DNA from: Kribbella soli
GTDB lineage: Bacteria; Actinomycetota; Actinomycetes; Propionibacteriales; Kribbellaceae
Length of the DNA stretch: 64,000 nucleotides
Direction of reading: 5' to 3'
Assembly: GCF_004331345.1 (NCBI RefSeq)
Contig: NZ_SJJZ01000004.1
Location: 620,001 to 684,000, forward strand
The position numbers and the translations under genes were made by a program. The notes below the pieces were generated by a model that saw only the letters and a list, made by a program, of their open reading frames with translations, did not search any database and had not been told where the DNA came from. Shown here piece after piece: positions 60,353-64,000 of this stretch. The stretch's first letter is position 1, and every line of letters starts with the position of its first letter.

Positions 60353-60649
60353 TCAGACGGTGACGGCCACTTCCGCAACCTCGCCGTACTGCGCGACCAC
60401 CTGACGGTCGACCGGGTCGGCCTTCGGGGCCAGCGTGCGCAGCGTCCAGCTGCCCGGCGCCGCGAAGAACCGGAAGTGCCCGGTCGCCGAGGTCGGCACC
60501 TCGGCCGTGAACTCACCAGTGGAGTCCAGCAGCCGCACGTACGCGCCGCCGACCGGCTCCTCGCCGCGCAGCACCTGGCCCTGGATCACGGCCTCCTTGT
60601 CGACGTCGACACCCTTGAGGTCGAGGCCGCCCTGCTTCGCTCCGCACAT
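60353..60649 (-). CDS. DUF1416 protein (SseC-like)
   Basis: A 98-residue beta-sandwich protein beginning MCGAKQGG with an early cysteine and containing KEAVIQGQVLRGEEPVGGAYVRLLD and TGHFRFFAAPGSWTLRTL. It is the SseC family that always accompanies the CysA-type thiosulfate sulfurtransferase in actinomycetes (Rv3118/Rv3117). It is probably a sulfur-transfer partner of that enzyme, although the biochemistry is not known. It starts 3 bp after the sulfurtransferase stop. Confidence 0.93.
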   Translation of the reverse strand: MCGAKQGGLDLKGVDVDKEAVIQGQVLRGEEPVGGAYVRLLDSTGEFTAEVPTSATGHFRFFAAPGSWTLRTLAPKADPVDRQVVAQYGEVAEVAVTV

Positions 60650-60652
60650 GTG

Positions 60653-61501
60653 TCAGGCCTTTCCGGGCTCGTCGCCGAGAGCAACGGGTACGCCGACCAG
60701 CGAACCCCACTCGGTCCAGGATCCGTCGTAGTTCTTCACGTTCGCCTGGCCGAGGATCTCGTGCAGCACGAACCAGGTGTGCGCCGAGCGCTCGCCGATC
60801 CGGCAGTACGCGATGGTGTCCTTGCCGAAGTCCACACCGGCGTCGGCGTACAGGGTCTTCAGCTCGTCGTCGGCGCGGAACGTGCCGTCGTCGTTGGCCG
60901 CCTTGCTCCACGGGATGCTGGCCGCGGTCGGGATGTGACCCGCCCGCTGCGCCTGCTCCTGCGGCAGGTGGGCCGGGGCGAGCAGCCGGCCGGCGTACTC
61001 GTCGGGGCTGCGCACGTCGACCAGGTTCTTCACGCCGATCGCGTCCTTGACCTCGTCGCGGAAGGCGCGGATCTCCAGGTTCTGCGGCTGCGCGGAGTAC
61101 TCGGTGGCCTCGCGCTTGACGACCTCGTCGGTCAGCTCACGGCTGTCCAGCTCCCAGCGCTTGCGGCCGCCGTCGAGCAGGCGGACGTCACCGTGGCCAT
61201 AGAGCTTGAAGTACCAGTACGCGTACGCCGCGAACCAGTTGTTGTTGCCGCCGTACAGCACGACCGTGTCGTCGTTCTTCACGCCGCGGTCGGACAGCAG
61301 CGCCTCGAACTGCTCCTTGCTGACGAAGTCGCGACGGACCGGGTCCTGCAGATCGTCCTGCCAGTCGATCTTGATCGCACCGGCGATGTGGCCGGCGTCG
61401 TACGCCGAGACGTCTTCGTCGACCTCGATCAGGACGACACCGGCGTCGTTCTTGTGCTCTTCGACCCAGTCGGCCGAGACGAGCGCGGATTCCCTGCTCA
61501 T
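60653..61501 (-). CDS. Thiosulfate sulfurtransferase (CysA-type rhodanese)
   Basis: A 282-residue two-domain rhodanese. The N-terminal inactive domain spans SRESALVSADWVEEH to about residue 130. The C-terminal domain carries the active loop YCRIGERSAHTWF with the persulfide-forming cysteine near residue 232. It transfers sulfane sulfur from thiosulfate to thiols. It lies between DUF4395 and DUF1416 genes on one strand, the conserved actinobacterial sulfur operon. A leader peptide gene upstream of the operon suggests cysteine-responsive control. Confidence 0.95.
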   Translation of the reverse strand: MSRESALVSADWVEEHKNDAGVVLIEVDEDVSAYDAGHIAGAIKIDWQDDLQDPVRRDFVSKEQFEALLSDRGVKNDDTVVLYGGNNNWFAAYAYWYFKLYGHGDVRLLDGGRKRWELDSRELTDEVVKREATEYSAQPQNLEIRAFRDEVKDAIGVKNLVDVRSPDEYAGRLLAPAHLPQEQAQRAGHIPTAASIPWSKAANDDGTFRADDELKTLYADAGVDFGKDTIAYCRIGERSAHTWFVLHEILGQANVKNYDGSWTEWGSLVGVPVALGDEPGKA

Positions 61502-61513
61502 GTGTGCTGCCTC

Positions 61514-61960
61514 TCAGTTGGTAGCGGTGGTTGGCGTACGAATGCGGTGGATCAGCAGATAGGCCTCGCAGCCGAGGCAGAGCCCGACCGCCGCGTTCAC
61601 GAACGCGGCGACCAGGGCGAATCCGGTGGCGACCACTCCCAGGACGGTGACGCCGGTCAGGTACCCGATCAGACCGACGACCGCGAAGACGAGGCCGACC
61701 AGCTGGGCGAACCGCGGCGGGGCCGCGTCCTCCAGCTCCTTCGGCGGGCCCAGCCGGGGCCGGACCAGCCGCTTGAACAGCAACCCGTACGGCGACGCGC
61801 TCACGCCGAACGCGACCGAGATCGCGAACACCACAGCTTGTACCGCGAGCGGCCAGGGGCTGTTCAGTACGAGCGTCAGCGCCAGGACGACCGTGGTCAC
61901 GCCGGCTGCGAACCGGAGACCGCGCGGATCGACCTGCTGTGCCGCCTGTTGTTCGGACAT
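61514..61960 (-). CDS. DUF4395 membrane protein
   Basis: A 148-residue protein with four membrane segments. It carries the DUF4395 signatures DPRGLRFAAGVTTVVLALTLVL, PYGLLFKRLVRPRLGPP and the FVNAAVGLCLGCEAYLL motif with a CxxC pair. It heads the operon with the sulfurtransferase, 12 bp before that gene. The CLGC pair suggests thiol or persulfide handling at the membrane. CGGGAG stands 7 bp before the ATG. The regulatory leader with a short peptide gene lies 116 bp upstream. Confidence 0.93.
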   Translation of the reverse strand: MSEQQAAQQVDPRGLRFAAGVTTVVLALTLVLNSPWPLAVQAVVFAISVAFGVSASPYGLLFKRLVRPRLGPPKELEDAAPPRFAQLVGLVFAVVGLIGYLTGVTVLGVVATGFALVAAFVNAAVGLCLGCEAYLLIHRIRTPTTATN

Positions 61961-62025
61961 GACGACTCCCGGTGAAGGAGGATGTCGAGCCGGAACCCGC
62001 CCGGGTGTGCGGGGAGGCGACGTAC

Positions 62026-62054
62026 GCGGAACCGTGCTCAGCGACCGGTTCCGC
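62026..62054 (-). promoter_or_regulatory. Attenuator-like hairpin in the sulfur operon leader
   Basis: GCGGAACCG (62026-62034) and CGGTTCCGC (62046-62054) form a perfect 9-bp stem with an 11-base loop. On the minus-strand transcript it lies between the leader peptide stop (62076) and the DUF4395 gene (61960). Ribosome stalling on the leader could change its folding. No U-tract follows, so a Rho-dependent or translational mechanism is more likely than an intrinsic terminator. Confidence 0.5.
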
Positions 62055-62075
62055 AGCGCTCTGGACGCCGCCTGG

Positions 62076-62156
62076 TCAGCGGCGACGACACAGCGAAGAG
62101 CGGACGCGGCAGTTGTCCACTGCCCGTCGCTTCGTCAGCCATGTCGTGTAAACCAC
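62076..62156 (-). CDS. Cysteine-containing leader peptide (26 aa) of the sulfur operon
   Basis: From GTG 62156 to TGA 62076 the minus strand encodes 26 residues containing LTKRRAVDNCRVRSSLC and ending in three arginines. This is the pattern of short actinobacterial leader peptides ahead of sulfur genes (a basic RR-x-VD-x-C/R core with a terminal cysteine). In mycobacteria short cysteine-rich leaders are known to sense cysteine by stalling. Two of its cysteine codons lie in the last 11 codons. It precedes the DUF4395-sulfurtransferase-DUF1416 operon by 115 bp. An overlapping frame from ATG 62145 is the less likely alternative. Confidence 0.7.
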   Translation of the reverse strand: MVYTTWLTKRRAVDNCRVRSSLCRRR

Positions 62157-62245
62157 GCAACGAGACTACGGAACCTGGGCGGGCACGCCACCCGTGGTCC
62201 CATCCCGTGAGACAACTGATCAAATTGTGGACAGCCGGTGGTTAT

Positions 62246-63121
62246 TCAGACGCGAACCACGTTGGTGCCGGCGACCTTGTCGTGCAGCGCCTGCTTCTTG
62301 TCGTCCCAGAGCGGCCAGAGGTAGTTGAGCAGCAGCGCCAGGGAGGCGAAGAGGCCGACGACCGGGATCGAGCCGGCCATGTTCAGCACCAGGTCGAGAC
62401 CACAGCGCTTCGCCACGGCGCCGCGCGGCGGCTTGCCCGGAACGTCCCGCAGCCGGACCGCGATCCCGGTCGCCATCTTGCCGGGCGTGCGGCCCTTCGC
62501 GACCAGGAACAGGTACTCGTACACGAACATGACCAGTGCCCCCAGCAGGGACGCCGGGATGGCCCACTTGAACACCTCGGGCGGCATCGAGACCGGGGTC
62601 GAACTACCGGCACGGGCGGCGTCCAGGACGTCCTCGATCCACGAGTTCATCACTTTGCTGGACTGGTAGTAGAAGTACCCGGTCAGCGGCAGCGCGAGGA
62701 ACCAGGCGATGATCCCGTCCAGGATGCGCGCGAAGGCACGGCGCCACCAGCCGGAGAGCACCTGACCGTCCGGAGTGGTTCCGGGCCCCTGCCCCTGGTA
62801 GGCGAAGCCCTGGCCGCTCTGCGGGTACGCCGGGTAGCCGCCCTGTTGCGGGGGCTGCTGGCCGAACTGCGAGGCCGGCTGAGCCGGTCCGCCACCGCCG
62901 TACACCTGTCCGTGCTCCGCGGTCTGCCCGTACTTCGGGAAGTCCTGCGTCTTCGACTGGCCGAACTGCCCCTGGAACGGGGGTGGGCCCTCCTGCGGCC
63001 GGCGCTGATCCGTCCAGGCGCTGCCGTCCCAGTACCGCTGCTGGGTCGGGTCCTCAGGGTCGTCGTACCAACCTGCTACTTGGGAGCTCACCGGGAGAGT
63101 CTTGCCTAAGTCCCGGTTCAT
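62246..63121 (-). CDS. RDD-family membrane protein with DUF2510 domain
   Basis: A 291-residue protein. A DUF2510 motif is at the N-terminus (AGWYDDPEDPTQQRYWDGSAWT, about 16-37), then a disordered Gln/Gly/Pro/Tyr-rich linker (40-120). The RDD domain follows with three membrane segments (GWWRRAFARILDGIIAWFLALPLTG; ASLLGALVMFVYEYLFLV; GSIPVVGLFASLALLLNYL) and the KGRTPGKMATGIAVR motif. Function is unknown; such proteins may be ion/proton exchangers. ATG 63121 is taken; GTG 63091 is possible. Confidence 0.9.
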   Translation of the reverse strand: MNRDLGKTLPVSSQVAGWYDDPEDPTQQRYWDGSAWTDQRRPQEGPPPFQGQFGQSKTQDFPKYGQTAEHGQVYGGGGPAQPASQFGQQPPQQGGYPAYPQSGQGFAYQGQGPGTTPDGQVLSGWWRRAFARILDGIIAWFLALPLTGYFYYQSSKVMNSWIEDVLDAARAGSSTPVSMPPEVFKWAIPASLLGALVMFVYEYLFLVAKGRTPGKMATGIAVRLRDVPGKPPRGAVAKRCGLDLVLNMAGSIPVVGLFASLALLLNYLWPLWDDKKQALHDKVAGTNVVRV

Positions 63122-63151
63122 TGGCCATCCGGTAGCGCGTACCGGACGCTG

Positions 63152-63619
63152 TCAGCTCGGTTGGCGGTCGATCGCGACGGCCAGCGCGGCAATCACGTCC
63201 GGCTTCCGCGGCGCTCCGCTGGCGCGCTTCACCACTGCTCCGGTGCTGTCGAGCACCAGCGTGGTCGGCGTACGCAGGATGTCCAGCCGGCGTACCAGCT
63301 CCAGGTGGGACTCGGCGTCCAGCTCCACGTGGCGCACGCCGTCGACCATGCCCTCGACCTCGGCCAGCGTCCGCCGAGTGACCCGGCACGGCGCACAGAA
63401 CGCCGACGAGAACTGCAGCAGTGTTGCCCGCTCGCCCAGCTCCCCGCCCAACTCAGCGGCCGTCACCCGCTCCACGTCGTCCTCGCTCTTCCCGCGAAAC
63501 CGCCCGTCGACCCACGCCTTGAGCACACTGAGCCCCACGCCGGCTACTACCGCCGCGACGAGTACCCACAGCCCCAGGCTCACAGCTACCCACGGTACGA
63601 CGCCCCGTTCACAATTCAA
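63152..63619 (-). CDS. Membrane-anchored thioredoxin-like protein
   Basis: A protein of about 148-155 residues. The N-terminal membrane segment (VAVSLGLWVLVAAVVAGVGLSVL) is followed by a thioredoxin fold with active site SSAFCAPCRVTRR and a cis-Pro loop RTPTTLVLD. It is likely a TlpA-like thiol-disulfide oxidoreductase on the outer face. GTG 63598 (VPWVAVSLG) may be the true start instead of ATG 63619. Similar genes often sit near DUF4395/sulfurtransferase operons in actinomycetes, which fits the sulfur genes 1.2 kb away. Confidence 0.9.
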   Translation of the reverse strand: MNCERGVVPWVAVSLGLWVLVAAVVAGVGLSVLKAWVDGRFRGKSEDDVERVTAAELGGELGERATLLQFSSAFCAPCRVTRRTLAEVEGMVDGVRHVELDAESHLELVRRLDILRTPTTLVLDSTGAVVKRASGAPRKPDVIAALAVAIDRQPS

Positions 63620-63628
63620 CCGGCCGTT

Positions 63629-64000
63629 TCACGTGCTGAGAAGCACCTGCGGATCCACAGCGAGGCGGTGGCCCGAACGCCCGGTCGGCCAGGGCAGGCA
63701 GTCGTCGCCGTCCCCCGGGTACCGAGGGACCACGTGCAGGTGGAGATGGTCGACGCTGCGGCCGGAGCCGGGCCCACTGGCGTTCAGCAGGCACACACCG
63801 GTCGCCCCGAGCCTCGCCACCATCTTCTGCGCGATGCGCTGCGCCAGGTCCATCACCAGCGCCAGGTCACCCGGCTGCGCGTCCAGGAGACCTGCGGTGG
63901 TGTGACGTCGCGGCACCACCAGTGTGTGCCCCGGGGCGATCTCCTCAGCGGGCAGCGGGAGAAACGCGACAGCCGCGTCCTCCTTGGCGATCCAGCGGGC
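63629..64000 (-). CDS. HIT-family hydrolase, 5' end beyond the window
   Basis: The frame is open from the window edge to the stop at 63629, giving 123 residues. The visible part has AFLPLPAEEIAPGHTLVVPRRHTTAGLLD and the histidine triad HLHLHVVPR about 38 residues from the end. HIT proteins hydrolyse nucleoside phosphoramidates or dinucleotides. The N-terminal 20-40 residues are missing. It lies 10-31 bp upstream of the thioredoxin-like gene on the same strand. Confidence 0.9.
   Translation of the reverse strand, partial: ARWIAKEDAAVAFLPLPAEEIAPGHTLVVPRRHTTAGLLDAQPGDLALVMDLAQRIAQKMVARLGATGVCLLNASGPGSGRSVDHLHLHVVPRYPGDGDDCLPWPTGRSGHRLAVDPQVLLST

Noticed and set aside
1..64000. tRNA, rRNA or intact insertion sequences
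   Set aside because: No tRNA cloverleaf, rRNA segment or transposase-like protein was recognised in the intergenic regions or among the coding frames by eye; a covariance-model scan would be needed to exclude them fully.

Overview
The window is G+C-rich, densely coded DNA from an actinomycete. The evidence is a set of lineage-typical genes: mycothiol glycosyltransferase mshA, carD, a senX3/regX3-type two-component pair facing phoU, an F420-type LLM oxidoreductase, a DUF1416/rhodanese/DUF4395 sulfur operon and an HbhA-like protein behind its XRE regulator. The strong preference for 'gtacg'-type codon pairs and the gene content fit Kribbella or a close relative in Propionibacteriales. That genus-level placement is inference.

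Layout. 1-2735: end of a secreted protein gene, then a Ser/Thr kinase and an FHA protein. 2736-3041: decayed AraC and NmrA gene remnants. 3042-8329: a giant membrane-bound single-module NRPS of the Pls/PosA (poly-amino-acid synthetase) type, overlapping an M1 metallopeptidase, like the known polymer synthetase/polymer hydrolase pairing. 8330-10312: LysR regulator divergent from a carbon-nitrogen hydrolase. 10321-11982: ispF, ispD, carD. 12270-14064: two lipoproteins, one an iron-siderophore receptor with an iron box. 14099-16894: regX3/senX3 divergent from phoU with an 11-bp-period PHO box between them. 17339-18224: a gene-free modular tandem repeat array. 18225-20907: gpmA, ybjN, mshA, with a 162-bp hairpin element between the last two. 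20912-24465: MmyB-type regulator divergent from an SDR/membrane protein/SDR operon. 24585-26040: XRE regulator, HbhA-like protein, DUF2516 protein. 26068-28933: two paralogous L,D-transpeptidases flanking a haloalkane dehalogenase and a macrodomain protein. 29131-32642: an unusual long GluRS and typA. 32931-37008: TetR, FAD monooxygenase, erythromycin-esterase-like protein, asparaginase.

37129-44047 is a carbohydrate locus: a Tat lipoprotein receptor, two permeases, a GH35 beta-galactosidase and a ROK regulator, all tightly coupled. It has no ATPase, so a shared ATPase encoded elsewhere is implied. 44058-49493: YgfZ-like protein, LLM oxidoreductase, and a dicarboxylate symporter divergent from a CitA/CitB-type two-component system. 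49667-52517: ECF sigma factor with a CU044_5270 membrane protein, nitrobindin, a tiny membrane protein and a DsrE protein. 52595-55092: a translationally coupled pair encoding an acidic, repeat-rich disordered protein and an uncharacterised partner. 55257-58645: cytochrome b/molybdopterin fusion, membrane protein, BKACE enzyme, dtd and a secreted protein. 58823-61960: a duplicated secreted 'choice-of-anchor P' protein and the sulfur operon, preceded at 62076-62156 by a short cysteine-containing leader peptide gene. 62246-64000: RDD membrane protein, thioredoxin-like protein and a truncated HIT hydrolase.

Most striking non-coding features: (i) the 162-bp near-perfect hairpin at 19492-19653, whose inner-stem non-Watson-Crick transitions are all G.U-compatible on one strand only; (ii) the composite repeat array at 17360-18215 with up to three hairpins per unit; (iii) the unannotated leader peptide. 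No tRNA, rRNA, CRISPR array or intact insertion sequence was recognised.
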